Positions 43,331 through 51,968 of a stretch of 64,000 nt of DNA are shown in pieces. How positions within the stretch are numbered: position 1 is the first letter of the stretch; each line of letters opens with the position of its first letter. This stretch comes from VXYL01 sp964348085 (lineage in GTDB: Bacteria; Pseudomonadota; Gammaproteobacteria; Pseudomonadales; Azotimanducaceae). The translations under genes were made by a program, and so were the position numbers. The stretch is taken from assembly GCA_964348085.1 (NCBI GenBank), contig CAYGBI010000001.1, positions 62,001-126,000 of the forward strand, given 5' to 3'. Below the pieces are notes generated by a model. It was not told where the DNA came from. It saw nothing but the letters and a program-made list of their open reading frames with translations, and searched no databases.

Positions 43331-43818
43331 TTAACCGAAGAATTTTCCTCGCCGGCGCGGCGCTTGCGCCGGCGTTGCCGTATTTCCGCCCGGCGCGCGC
43401 GGCTTCCGCCGGCGCGGCGCTCGGCAGTTCGAAACTGGTGTACTTGACTCCGCTCAAGAGCAACGGCGAGGAGAGCCGCTGCAAAGCCGAGATTTGGTTC
43501 GCGTTCGAGGGCGGCGACATCTTTGTCGTAACACCCCCCGAGGCTTGGCGCGCGCAGGCGGTCCGCCAAGGTTTGACCCGGGCCCGGATGTGGGTGGGCG
43601 AGTTCGGCATCTGGACAAACGCCGACGGGGCCTTCCGCCAAGCGCCGGAGATCATGACCCGTGCTTCGCTGGAGACCGACCCAAGCGTGCAAGCACGGGT
43701 ACTGGACAACATGGGTGCCAAGTACGCGGACGACGGTTGGCAGCGGTGGGGGCCGCGGTTCAAAGAGGGACTGGCCGATGGCGGCCGGGTGATGATCCGC
43801 TACGTCATCGACGCCTGA
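43327..43818 (+). CDS. Small exported protein with a Tat-like signal, possible split-barrel fold
   Basis: The 163-residue product starts at an ATG overlapping the dioxygenase stop. It begins MINRRIFLAGAALAPALPYF, a twin-arginine-type signal peptide ending around AARA. The mature part (KLVYLTPLKSNGEESRCKAE, later GDIFVVTPPEAWRAQAV) looks like a beta-rich FMN split-barrel protein of the pyridoxamine-phosphate-oxidase or nitroreductase kind. That is a tentative reading from the pattern of strands. Co-transcription with the dioxygenase is likely. Confidence 0.65.
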   Translation: MINRRIFLAGAALAPALPYFRPARAASAGAALGSSKLVYLTPLKSNGEESRCKAEIWFAFEGGDIFVVTPPEAWRAQAVRQGLTRARMWVGEFGIWTNADGAFRQAPEIMTRASLETDPSVQARVLDNMGAKYADDGWQRWGPRFKEGLADGGRVMIRYVIDA

Positions 43819-43823
43819 CCCCG

Positions 43824-44726
43824 ATGCGCACGATCCGGCCGGTTTTGCTGGCGCTTTGCGTCTATGGCGTACCGACGCAAGCCGTCGAGGTGATCGGCCA
43901 GATCAAGCATGAAGCCTTGGCTGAGGTCAGCGGCATCGTCAAGTCCTCCAAGGGGGACTTCTACTGGGTTCACAACGACAGCGGCGACAGCGCCCGCCTG
44001 TTCGCCATTGACGAAACGGGCACGCCGGTGGTGCCGTCTTGGATTCGGGTCTCGCCGCAGGATTGGCAGGGGCATGTGATCGACAACGCATGGCACGCCG
44101 ACTGGGAAGCGATCGCGCTGGCCGACGGCGTGCTCTACATCGCCGACGTGGGCAACAACGGCAACGCGCGGCGCGACCTCGGGGTGTACGTCGTCAACGA
44201 GCCCCATCCGGCGGCCGTGCAGCGCATGCGCGCGCTCACGTTTCTACCTATTCGCTATCCCGACCAGCGTGACTACCCGGGCGACGTATGGCACTTCGAC
44301 TGCGAGGCGGTGTTCGTCGCCGATGGCGCACTGTATTTCATCACCAAGCATCGCCAACCGCATCAGATCGCAGCGCGGGAAGCCGGCGCCAAGCTCTACC
44401 GCTTGGACACCGCACATACCGACCGCGAGAACATCCTTACGCTAGTCGGTGAGCGCCAAGACCTCGCCGTCGCCACTGGCGCCGATCTGTCTCCCGACGG
44501 TTCTCGGTTGGCGGTCGCCACCTACACGTCGCTGTGGCTCTTCGACCGTCCAACCCAAGGCGACGACTGGTTCGCCGGGAAGGCTTGGAAGCTCGACTTG
44601 GACGAGCGTCTATGGCAACGGCAACTCGAAGCCATCGCGTGGCAAGACGAGGCGACCCTGCTACTGGTCAACGAGAGGCGCGACATCATGCGGGCGAAGG
44701 TCGCCGATTTTTCGCCACTGCCCTAA
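43824..44726 (+). CDS. Secreted beta-propeller-like protein of unknown function
   Basis: The 300-residue product follows the previous gene after five bases. It has a short signal peptide (PVLLALCVYGVPTQA) and then regularly spaced strands with aromatic and acidic motifs: FYWVHNDSGDSARLFAI, ADWEAIALADGVLYIADVG, WHFDCEAVFVADGALYFITK, and a later ADLSPDGSRLAVATYTSLWLF. This pattern resembles esterase-like or NHL-type propellers. No catalytic motif is certain. Confidence 0.7.
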   Translation: MRTIRPVLLALCVYGVPTQAVEVIGQIKHEALAEVSGIVKSSKGDFYWVHNDSGDSARLFAIDETGTPVVPSWIRVSPQDWQGHVIDNAWHADWEAIALADGVLYIADVGNNGNARRDLGVYVVNEPHPAAVQRMRALTFLPIRYPDQRDYPGDVWHFDCEAVFVADGALYFITKHRQPHQIAAREAGAKLYRLDTAHTDRENILTLVGERQDLAVATGADLSPDGSRLAVATYTSLWLFDRPTQGDDWFAGKAWKLDLDERLWQRQLEAIAWQDEATLLLVNERRDIMRAKVADFSPLP

Positions 44727-44827
44727 ACCGCATTCGTCCGGGGCAACGAGCGGTACGGAATCCCGCCGGCGGATGCGCCACCGACCCGGCTAGGCAAGGT
44801 CGGCGGCGCACTGAACGCCGGTCGCCG

Positions 44828-46468
44828 TCAGTGCGTATGGCGCAACACTTGCCCGGCCCGTTCTCCCGTATGCTCGCCGTCGATCAACGTCACCGCGCCG
44901 TTGACGAGGGTGGTCTTGTAGCCCAGCGACTTCTGGATGTAGCGCGGCGCACCGCCGGGGAAGTCGTGTACCAAGACCGGTTGTCGCTCCGCCACCTTGG
45001 CCGGGTCGAGCACATTTACGTCCGCCTTCATACCGGCCTCGAGCAGCCCTCGGTCCTTGAGCCCGAGCACCCGTGCGGGACCAGAAGTGAGCCGGCGAAT
45101 GCCCTCGCCCAAGCTGTATAGCCCCGCTTCCCGAATCCAGTACGAGAGAATGAAGCTCGGCCAGCCGGCATCCATGATCTGCGACACGTGCGCACCGGCG
45201 TCGCCCAAGCTCGGGAAGATGTGCTCGCTCTTGAACAGATCACCGAGCTCTTTGAGACTCTGATTGAACATGCGCAGATTGAAGAGTGCGAGGCCGTCGG
45301 TTTCGTCGGACAAACGCAGGAACGTCTCCACCCAGTGCTCGCCGGCCGCCTCGGCTTGCGCTGCCAAGTTCTGCTGCGGCGGCGTCGTGTAGTCCGGGGA
45401 CTCGCCAGCGCCCAGATAGAACACGTTGGTCATCGGGAACCGATGCTTCATGGCCTTGCCTTCCGCGATCAACTTGGCGCGAGTCTCCCCGTCCCGAATG
45501 GCCGCCAAGCGGCCGGCGAGGTCCATCTTGCGCAAGGCTTGCCACGTCTCCCCTTGCACCGGCAGATTGGATTGCAGGCCGAACATGAAGCCGGAGCCCC
45601 GCACCTGCGTGATCGCCGTCAAGTCACCGTGTTGGCACAATTTGGCGAGATTCTCGGCTTGCGCACGGCCGGAACCTTCTTGCGGCCCGGTGCCATAGCT
45701 GAACAGAATGCGGCCCTTGGTCGTCTCGGCCATGGCCTTCAGCACCTCGAAGTTGGCGCCCACGGCCTGCATCAAGCCGTTGCGCGGACCGACCGCCTTG
45801 GCGATTTCCACGAGCTCGATGGGATCGGCGAAGGTGCCGGGAATAGAGCGCCCGTCCGGAAGCTTGTGCGGCGGGTAGCGGTTGGTGGAAAAGCCAACGG
45901 CACCGCCGTCGATCGACTGGGCTACGACATCGGCCATCTGCCGACGTTCCTCCGGCGTCGCCTGCTCTTCCACGGCACGCTCGCCCATGACGTAGAAGCG
46001 CACCGCACAGTGGCCCACCATGCCGGCGACGTTCAACGCCGGATTGAGGCGCTCGATGGCGTCCAAGTAGCCGCCGTAGTCCTCCCAGTTCCAAGGCAGA
46101 CCGGTGAGGATAGCGTTCTTGGGAATGTCCTCGACGGTCTCCATCATCGCCGCCAAAAGCTCGACGTCTTTCGGTTTGCACGGCGCGAAAGTGACGCCGC
46201 AGTTGCCGAGCAACGCGGTGGTCACGCCATGCCAACTCACCGGCGTCATCTCCGGATCCCAGCCGATCTGCGCGTCCAAGTGCGTATGCAGGTCGACGAA
46301 GCCGGGCGTCACCGCCATGCCGCGAGCGTCGATTTCCCGCTTGCCCTTGCCGGCCACTTCGCCGACGCCGGTGATGATGCCGTCGTCTATTGCGAGGTCG
46401 CCAAGCGTCGGTCCCGCGCCGCTGCCGTCTACCAATTCGCCACCGCGAATTACGATGTCATGTGCCAT
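44828..46468 (-). CDS. N-acyl-D-amino-acid deacylase family amidohydrolase
   Basis: The 546-residue enzyme belongs to amidohydrolase family 3. It starts with the composite beta domain (DIVIRGGELVDGSGAGP, MAVTPGFVDLHTHLDAQ with two metal His). GVTTALLGNCGVTFAPC carries the metal Cys of D-aminoacylases. Later come AVGFSTNRY, SLGDAGAHVSQIMDAG with the catalytic Asp, and a C-terminal NVLDP strand. GGGAGGAA lies before the ATG. It follows the LLM-family gene by 39 bases on the same strand. The true substrate may be another N-acyl or cyclic amide. Confidence 0.87.
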   Translation of the reverse strand: MAHDIVIRGGELVDGSGAGPTLGDLAIDDGIITGVGEVAGKGKREIDARGMAVTPGFVDLHTHLDAQIGWDPEMTPVSWHGVTTALLGNCGVTFAPCKPKDVELLAAMMETVEDIPKNAILTGLPWNWEDYGGYLDAIERLNPALNVAGMVGHCAVRFYVMGERAVEEQATPEERRQMADVVAQSIDGGAVGFSTNRYPPHKLPDGRSIPGTFADPIELVEIAKAVGPRNGLMQAVGANFEVLKAMAETTKGRILFSYGTGPQEGSGRAQAENLAKLCQHGDLTAITQVRGSGFMFGLQSNLPVQGETWQALRKMDLAGRLAAIRDGETRAKLIAEGKAMKHRFPMTNVFYLGAGESPDYTTPPQQNLAAQAEAAGEHWVETFLRLSDETDGLALFNLRMFNQSLKELGDLFKSEHIFPSLGDAGAHVSQIMDAGWPSFILSYWIREAGLYSLGEGIRRLTSGPARVLGLKDRGLLEAGMKADVNVLDPAKVAERQPVLVHDFPGGAPRYIQKSLGYKTTLVNGAVTLIDGEHTGERAGQVLRHTH

Positions 46469-46507
46469 TTCTAGTTCCTCCCGTGCTCCTAAAGTGCTGT
46501 GGCTCCG

Positions 46508-47431
46508 CTAATCAAACGCGGAGACGATGTCCTCCTCCACGCGCTGAAACGCCTCGACATCGCCCGTGGGAACGGCGCCGAACATGATTTCCTCGACGCC
46601 CTCCCGCTCGAATTCGCCGATGCGGTCGATAATCTCGTTCTTCGGCCCCGCCATGGAACCCGCGCCCAAGCCGCGATGAAACCGCTCGATGCGTTCCTTG
46701 TCGTCGGTGATTTGCAACGGCATCAGCAGCGTGCGTTTGATATCTGCGGGGTCTCGGCCCACATCTTCGCAGTGGCGCTCGAGAATGCCGATCTTGTGTC
46801 GATACACTTCCAGCGACATGCCCTGACCTGCCCAACCGTCCATGTTGAAGATGTCGCCGAACATGGCGAGCGTGCGCAAGGTGCGGCGAGGACCCGTGCC
46901 GCCAACCATAATGGGAATGTGGGGCTTTTGATAGCAGCCCGGCGAGAGCGGCGCCTGATCCAGCCGGTAGTATTTGCCGCGGTAGTCCACCGGGCCATCC
47001 GAGGTGAAGAGCAAGCGCAGCAGCTCGCAGGCTTCTTGGAAGCGGTCTTGGCGTTCCTTCATGGACGGAAAGTCCCACCCGTACGCCTCGTGCTCGCGCT
47101 TGAACCACGCCGCGCCGAGCGCCAACTCGAAGCGCCCCTTGGAAGCCTGATCCAAGGTCGTCGCCATCTTCGCCAGCAGCGCCGGATTGCGGTACGTGTT
47201 GCCAAGCACCAAGTGGCCGAGGCGCAGTTTCTCCGTCATGCCGGCGGCAACCGCGATCAACGTGTAGCCCTCGAAGGCGGTGAAGTGCTCCTCTTCGCGC
47301 CGGCCTGGCGGCGGCAGGAAGTGATCCGCGAACCATAGGCTGTTCCAGCGCGTCCCCTCCATGACTTCGATGGATGCCTTGATGGCATCCCAAGTCGTGC
47401 GATAGCAGTTGACCTGCACCCCGAACTTCAT
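46508..47431 (-). CDS. LLM class (F420 or FMN-dependent) oxidoreductase
   Basis: The 307-residue luciferase-like monooxygenase family protein has the TIM-barrel features WNSLWFADHFLPPP, RLGHLVLGNTYRNPALLAKM and GRFELALGAAWFKREHEAYG, followed by IPIMVGGTGPRRTLR, typical of F420-type members. GGAGGGAGC lies immediately before the ATG at 47431. Whether it uses F420 or FMN cannot be told. It is the first gene of a two-gene unit with the D-aminoacylase homologue. Confidence 0.87.
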   Translation of the reverse strand: MKFGVQVNCYRTTWDAIKASIEVMEGTRWNSLWFADHFLPPPGRREEEHFTAFEGYTLIAVAAGMTEKLRLGHLVLGNTYRNPALLAKMATTLDQASKGRFELALGAAWFKREHEAYGWDFPSMKERQDRFQEACELLRLLFTSDGPVDYRGKYYRLDQAPLSPGCYQKPHIPIMVGGTGPRRTLRTLAMFGDIFNMDGWAGQGMSLEVYRHKIGILERHCEDVGRDPADIKRTLLMPLQITDDKERIERFHRGLGAGSMAGPKNEIIDRIGEFEREGVEEIMFGAVPTGDVEAFQRVEEDIVSAFD

Positions 47432-47587
47432 GCTCCCTCCCGAATCTAGCCCCTCGACCTGTACGCCTGCCGCTGCTCGCAGCCCGCGACTTGCGCCTGA
47501 CGAATGCCGGGCGCTCAGGTAATGTCGCCATCGAGTATATAGCACGGTTCGAACGGGACGACCTGCGCATCGCCGTGGACGTCGACA

Positions 47588-48034
47588 CTACTCCCGTTCC
47601 GCGTCGAGGCCGAGTTCTCGGGCCAGCAAGTCTCGGCTGAAGACGCCGATCGCGTCGCGGATGCGACGAAACACGTCGGCGAGATCCTCGTCGTCCATCC
47701 ACGGATAGTCCGGGTCTTCAAAGGAGCAGTGCAGCGTTCGCTTGGCGCCCGGAAAGACGGGACAGGCTTCCTTGGCTTGGTCGCACACCGTCACGACCAG
47801 ATCGAATGCGTCGTCGACGTAGCGCTCGACGGGATCCGAAGTGTGGCCGGTTATGTCCACACCGACTTCGGCCATCACCTTGATCGCCAGCGGATGAACG
47901 CCCTTGGGTGCGGTTCCCGCGCTTTCGACCTCGACACCCTCCCCGCCAAGACAACGGAGCCAACCGTGGGCCATCTGCGAACGGGCGCGGTTGCCGGTGC
48001 AGATGACCAAGATCCGAAACGGCGAGTCGCTCAC
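47588..48034 (-). CDS. arsC: Arsenate reductase, thioredoxin-coupled low-molecular-weight phosphatase type
   Basis: The 148-residue protein has ILVICTGNRARSQMAHG, the CX5R phosphatase loop with the nucleophilic Cys, a closing VTVCDQAKEACP supplying two more cysteines at the ArsC resolving positions, and SFEDPDYPW with the general-acid Asp. The usual Ser-Cys after CTGN is Arg-Ala here, which is unusual. The start is a GTG at 48034; the frame is open much further but that region runs into the promoter area of xseA. No arsenic efflux gene or arsR is next to it. Confidence 0.8.
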   Translation of the reverse strand: MSDSPFRILVICTGNRARSQMAHGWLRCLGGEGVEVESAGTAPKGVHPLAIKVMAEVGVDITGHTSDPVERYVDDAFDLVVTVCDQAKEACPVFPGAKRTLHCSFEDPDYPWMDDEDLADVFRRIRDAIGVFSRDLLARELGLDAERE

Positions 48035-48171
48035 GGCTCCGCCGACTGATCGAGAAGTTCCGGCGCGTAGTTCGTGTTCATACCCCGTAGCATAGGGATT
48101 AAACCGACCGTTCGGCCGGAAGATGGCCGGCTTCGAGCAAAGCCGTTTGGCGAATCTGCTACGCTCCATCG

Positions 48172-49533
48172 ATGCTTGCCCAACCTCGAATCGCCGGCCG
48201 CCATGCGTCAAGGGTAAGAACGGTCAGTCAGATCAACGCCGAGGCGCGGTTCTTCATTGAGGAACGCTATCGCGTCGTGTGGATCGAGGGCGAAGTCTCC
48301 AACTTCAGACCGTACGCCTCCGGCCATTGGTACTTCAGCCTCAAAGACGACCAGGCGCAGCTCAAATGCGTCATGTTCGCCAGCCGCAATCGCTTCGTGC
48401 GGTTCATGCCCGCCAACGGTCAGACGGTGGTGCTGCGCGGCTACCTGTCGCTGTACGAGGCCCGCGGCGACTTTCAAGCCGTCGTCGACCACATGGCGCC
48501 CGGCGGCGAAGGCGCACTGCGGGCCGCCTACGAACGATTGAAACAACGCCTTGACAGCGAAGGCTTGTTTGCCGAGCACCGCAAGCGACCGTTGCCGAAG
48601 TTCCCTCGGCACGTCGCCATCATCAGTTCCCGGGGCGGCGCTGCGCTGCGCGACGTGTTGGCGGTGACGCGACGGCGGTTCCCGAGCGTGCGGCTAACCT
48701 GCTTCTACGTCGCCGTACAAGGGCTCCAAGCCGAAGGTCAGTTGCTCAGCGCCTTCGACCGCGCCGAACGCATGCGGCATACGCCGGACGTGATCGTGGT
48801 CACCCGGGGCGGCGGCTCCTTGGAAGATTTGGCCGCGTTCAATCTTGAATCGGTGGCGCGGCGCATCGCCGCCGCACGAGTGCCGGTGGTTTCCGCCATC
48901 GGCCACGAAACGGACATCACCATCGCCGACTTGGTGGCGGACCGCAGAGCGCCGACGCCGTCGGCGGCGGCCGAGTTGGTGACGCCGGACGGCGCGGAGC
49001 TGCTGAACAGAATGAACCGGCTGGAAGCCACGATCACGGCACGACTGGGCGCCCGACTGCGCTCGCATCAGCGGCTCCTGACCGCCGTGGCGCGCCGCGT
49101 CACCCACCCGCGTCGCAAGCTCGAGCAACGGCAACAGCGGATCGACGAATTGGCGGAACGGGCGGTCGCGGCGATGCGAACGAGCCTGCAACGCTCACGG
49201 ACGAGGCTGGCGCACCAAGACCAACTCCTCGCCCGCGTCCATCCCGAACACCGTATCGCCTTGGCCGCGGATCACGTCGCTCGCGCCAGGCAGCGGCTCG
49301 ACGCTGCGAGCGAACGATCGCTCGCTACGTTGAACGGCAGATTCGCAACGCTCGGCCGGGCGTTGAGCGCGGTCAGCCCGCTCGCCACGCTGGACCGCGG
49401 TTACGCCATCCTCGCCAAGCCCGACGGCAGCCGGTGGGGCAAACCCGTCGTCTCCGTCGACGGCGCGAGAGCCGGCGACGTGCTCGTGGCGCATTTGGCC
49501 GACGGCACATTGCGCGCCAAGGTGGAAGCGTGA
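48172..49533 (+). CDS. xseA: Exodeoxyribonuclease VII large subunit
   Basis: XseA with XseB degrades single-stranded DNA. The 453 residues have an N-terminal OB fold (VWIEGEVSNFRPYASGHWYF), the catalytic domain with FPRHVAIISSRGGAALRDVL, VVTRGGGSLEDLAAFN and SAIGHETDITIADLVAD, then a long helical arm and the C-terminal LDRGYAILAKPDG. It starts divergently from arsC. The stop overlaps the next gene as GTGA. The small subunit xseB is not in the window. Confidence 0.95.
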   Translation: MLAQPRIAGRHASRVRTVSQINAEARFFIEERYRVVWIEGEVSNFRPYASGHWYFSLKDDQAQLKCVMFASRNRFVRFMPANGQTVVLRGYLSLYEARGDFQAVVDHMAPGGEGALRAAYERLKQRLDSEGLFAEHRKRPLPKFPRHVAIISSRGGAALRDVLAVTRRRFPSVRLTCFYVAVQGLQAEGQLLSAFDRAERMRHTPDVIVVTRGGGSLEDLAAFNLESVARRIAAARVPVVSAIGHETDITIADLVADRRAPTPSAAAELVTPDGAELLNRMNRLEATITARLGARLRSHQRLLTAVARRVTHPRRKLEQRQQRIDELAERAVAAMRTSLQRSRTRLAHQDQLLARVHPEHRIALAADHVARARQRLDAASERSLATLNGRFATLGRALSAVSPLATLDRGYAILAKPDGSRWGKPVVSVDGARAGDVLVAHLADGTLRAKVEA

Positions 49534-50324
49534 ACGGGCTGCTCGCACTCGCGGCCGCCATCACCGTGGAAGCCGGCGGCGTCGTCGCGTTGCCTTTGCC
49601 GGACGACGCCTCGCAGCCGCGCCACTTGGGCAAGCCGACTTTGGTGGTCGCCGGACATGCCGTCGTCGGCGTGCCGGCGGACGCCCAGTCGGGTTCGCGC
49701 CACGTCACGGTAACCACGCCGGAAGGCGAGCGCGTGTTGCGCTTCGAGGTGCTCGCCAAGGAGTTCCCCGAACAACGACTTACCATCCCCAATCAGCGGA
49801 TGGTCGACCCGCTACCGCAAGACCTCAAGCGCATCGGTCGCGAGCGGGATATTCAACTTGCCGTCTATGCGCGACGCACCCCGGAACGAGAGGGTCTGAC
49901 GCCCTTCGCGCAACCGGTACAGGGCATCGTGTCCAGCCCGTTCGGCTTCCGCCGCGTGCTGAACGGCCAACCGCGGGCGCGGCACTCCGGGCTGGACATC
50001 GCCGCCGCTACGGGCACGCCGGTACAAGCGCCGGCGCCGGGCACCGTCGCCGCGGTGGGCGACTACTTCTTCAACGGCAAGACCGTTCTGCTCGACCACG
50101 GCGGCGGCTTGGTCACCATGTATTGCCACTTGGATCGCATTGACGTCGAGCAAGGCGCCGAGGTCGCCCGGGGCGACGTAATCGCCACCGTCGGCAACAC
50201 CGGGCGGTCCACCGGGCCGCATCTGCACTGGTCGGTGAGCATCAACGAGGTGCGGGTCGACCCGGTCAGCGCGATGGCGACGTTCAACGCCCTCGCCGAT
50301 GCCGATCCTGGCGGTGGCGAATGA
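49530..50324 (+). CDS. M23 (LytM) family peptidase
   Basis: The 264-residue protein starts at a GTG overlapping the xseA stop. An N-terminal hydrophobic segment could be a signal peptide. The C-terminal LytM domain has SSPFGFRRVL, RHSGLDIAA with zinc His and Asp, and GPHLHWSVSINEVRVDP with the HxH pair, so all zinc ligands are present. It is probably an active peptidoglycan endopeptidase in the periplasm. It overlaps the convergent der gene by 41 bases. Confidence 0.9.
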   Translation: MNGLLALAAAITVEAGGVVALPLPDDASQPRHLGKPTLVVAGHAVVGVPADAQSGSRHVTVTTPEGERVLRFEVLAKEFPEQRLTIPNQRMVDPLPQDLKRIGRERDIQLAVYARRTPEREGLTPFAQPVQGIVSSPFGFRRVLNGQPRARHSGLDIAAATGTPVQAPAPGTVAAVGDYFFNGKTVLLDHGGGLVTMYCHLDRIDVEQGAEVARGDVIATVGNTGRSTGPHLHWSVSINEVRVDPVSAMATFNALADADPGGGE

Positions 50325-51714
50325 GGCGCTCGCGGCGCTTGAGCTGACGCCGGTTGAGTTCATTGCGGCGACCGGAAAACGGGTTCTCGCTGGTGCGCGT
50401 TTCGATCTTCACCGGCATGCCAACCAGTCGCAGCTCGTCGCGGAAACGGTTGGCGAGATACCTTCGATAGCTCTGCGGCAGCGACTCGGTCTGATTGCCA
50501 TGCACGACAACCACCGGCGGATAGCTTCCCCCCGCATGGGCGAAACGAAGTTTGATGGGGCGGCCACCGACGGCCGGCGGCGCGTGGTCGCGCACCGCCT
50601 CGGCAAGTATGCGGTTGAGAACCGCGGTCTTGACGTCGAACGCCCCCGCTCGGTGGATGGCGGCGACATCCTTGAGCAACGCCTGCACGCCCGAGCCGCG
50701 CAACGCCGACACGAAGCGCACCGGGATCCACGGGGCGAAAGCCATGCGCCGACTCACCGAGGTCTTGGCGGCCGAGCGTGAGGGAACGTCCAAGCCGTCC
50801 CACTTGTTGACCGCCAGCACGAGGCCGGCGCCGGCCTCCACGGCATAACTCAGGATGTGCAAGTCCTGATCGACCACGCCTTCTTGGGCGTCCACCACCA
50901 ACACCGCCGCCTCGGCGCGGTCGAGCGCGTCCAAGGTCTTGACGATGGAGAACTTCTCTATCATGGAAGTCGCCCGCCCCTTGCGGCGCACGCCGGCGGT
51001 ATCGATCAGCACATAGTCGCCGAAGGCGATGTCGATGGCGTCGCGGGTCGTTCCCGGCTGATCGCAGACCACTTGCCGCTCCTCGCCGACCAAGCGGTTC
51101 ACCAAAGTCGATTTGCCGACGTTGGGCCGCCCCACCACCGCGACTTTGATGCCGGGTTGGGCAACGGCGGGTTCGCCGCTCTCGGCGGGCAACCGCGCCG
51201 CCACGGTTCGCCCCAAAGCGGCCAACCCCTGCCTGCGCACCGCGGACACCGCCATGCACTCGAAGCCGAGCGACGCGAACTCGAGCGGCGCATGACGCGC
51301 TGCGGCATCCACTTTGTTGACGACGACGATCACTTGGGCGCCTCGCCGTCGCAGCCGCTCCGCAATGTGTTGATCGGCCGCCGTAAGGCCTTCGCGGGCG
51401 TCCACCACCAAGAGCGCCAATTGCGCTTCGTCAAGCGCCGTTTCGACTTGGGCGGCTTGCGCCAAGAACACCTCGGCCACGGCGCCGTCTTCTCGATCCA
51501 CCTCCGCCAAGCCCCCGGTGTCGATCAAGGTCACCGCGCGTTCACCAATGTCGGCCCGGCCGTAGCGGCGATCTCGGGTGAGCCCGGGATAGTCGGCGAC
51601 CAAGGCGTCGCGAGCGCCGCAAAGGCGATTGAACAGCGTGGACTTGCCGACGTTGGGTCGGCCAACCAATACGACGGCTGAACGCTGTGCGTTTGCGTTG
51701 CTCACCAAGGGCAT
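50284..51714 (-). CDS. der: Ribosome biogenesis GTPase Der (EngA)
   Basis: Der has two GTPase domains and acts in 50S assembly. Both are visible in the 476 residues: GRPNVGKSTLFNRL, DTGGLAEV and NKVD in the first half, GRPNVGKSTLVNRLVG, DTAGVRRKG and NKWD in the second. A KH-like C-terminal domain and a very basic tail (RQLKRRERLIRHRQ) follow. Length and order are usual. No bamB or hisS is seen next to it, unlike in many gammaproteobacteria. Confidence 0.97.
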   Translation of the reverse strand: MPLVSNANAQRSAVVLVGRPNVGKSTLFNRLCGARDALVADYPGLTRDRRYGRADIGERAVTLIDTGGLAEVDREDGAVAEVFLAQAAQVETALDEAQLALLVVDAREGLTAADQHIAERLRRRGAQVIVVVNKVDAAARHAPLEFASLGFECMAVSAVRRQGLAALGRTVAARLPAESGEPAVAQPGIKVAVVGRPNVGKSTLVNRLVGEERQVVCDQPGTTRDAIDIAFGDYVLIDTAGVRRKGRATSMIEKFSIVKTLDALDRAEAAVLVVDAQEGVVDQDLHILSYAVEAGAGLVLAVNKWDGLDVPSRSAAKTSVSRRMAFAPWIPVRFVSALRGSGVQALLKDVAAIHRAGAFDVKTAVLNRILAEAVRDHAPPAVGGRPIKLRFAHAGGSYPPVVVVHGNQTESLPQSYRRYLANRFRDELRLVGMPVKIETRTSENPFSGRRNELNRRQLKRRERLIRHRQDRHRRGR

Positions 51715-51956
51715 CCTCGATGCTAGGGGTGAACCCCGCTCCTCAGCGACGAACTGGCTGAATAACGGCGGCCCGACTATGTGTTAGCCACGACATGGGG
51801 CGCCAGCTCCGCCACCATGCGCACAGCCAAGCCCCAAGCACGCCTTGCCCGCATTGTGGCATATCGCCCCGTGACAGTCGCACGCCATATCTGGCGCGCG
51901 AGGTGTGCGGACCAGGCGAACCAGCGTGGTCGAGTGGGCCGTGGCTGGTCGCATGC

Positions 51957-51962
51957 TATAGT
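51957..51962 (+). promoter_or_regulatory. Candidate -10 box (TATAGT) for the HEPN-DUF7662 gene
   Basis: TATAGT ends six bases before the GTG at 51969, in a locally AT-richer spot of an otherwise GC-rich gap. If used, transcription would start at or next to the start codon, giving a leaderless mRNA. No clear -35 element is seen. Confidence 0.35.
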
Positions 51963-51968
51963 AATTGG

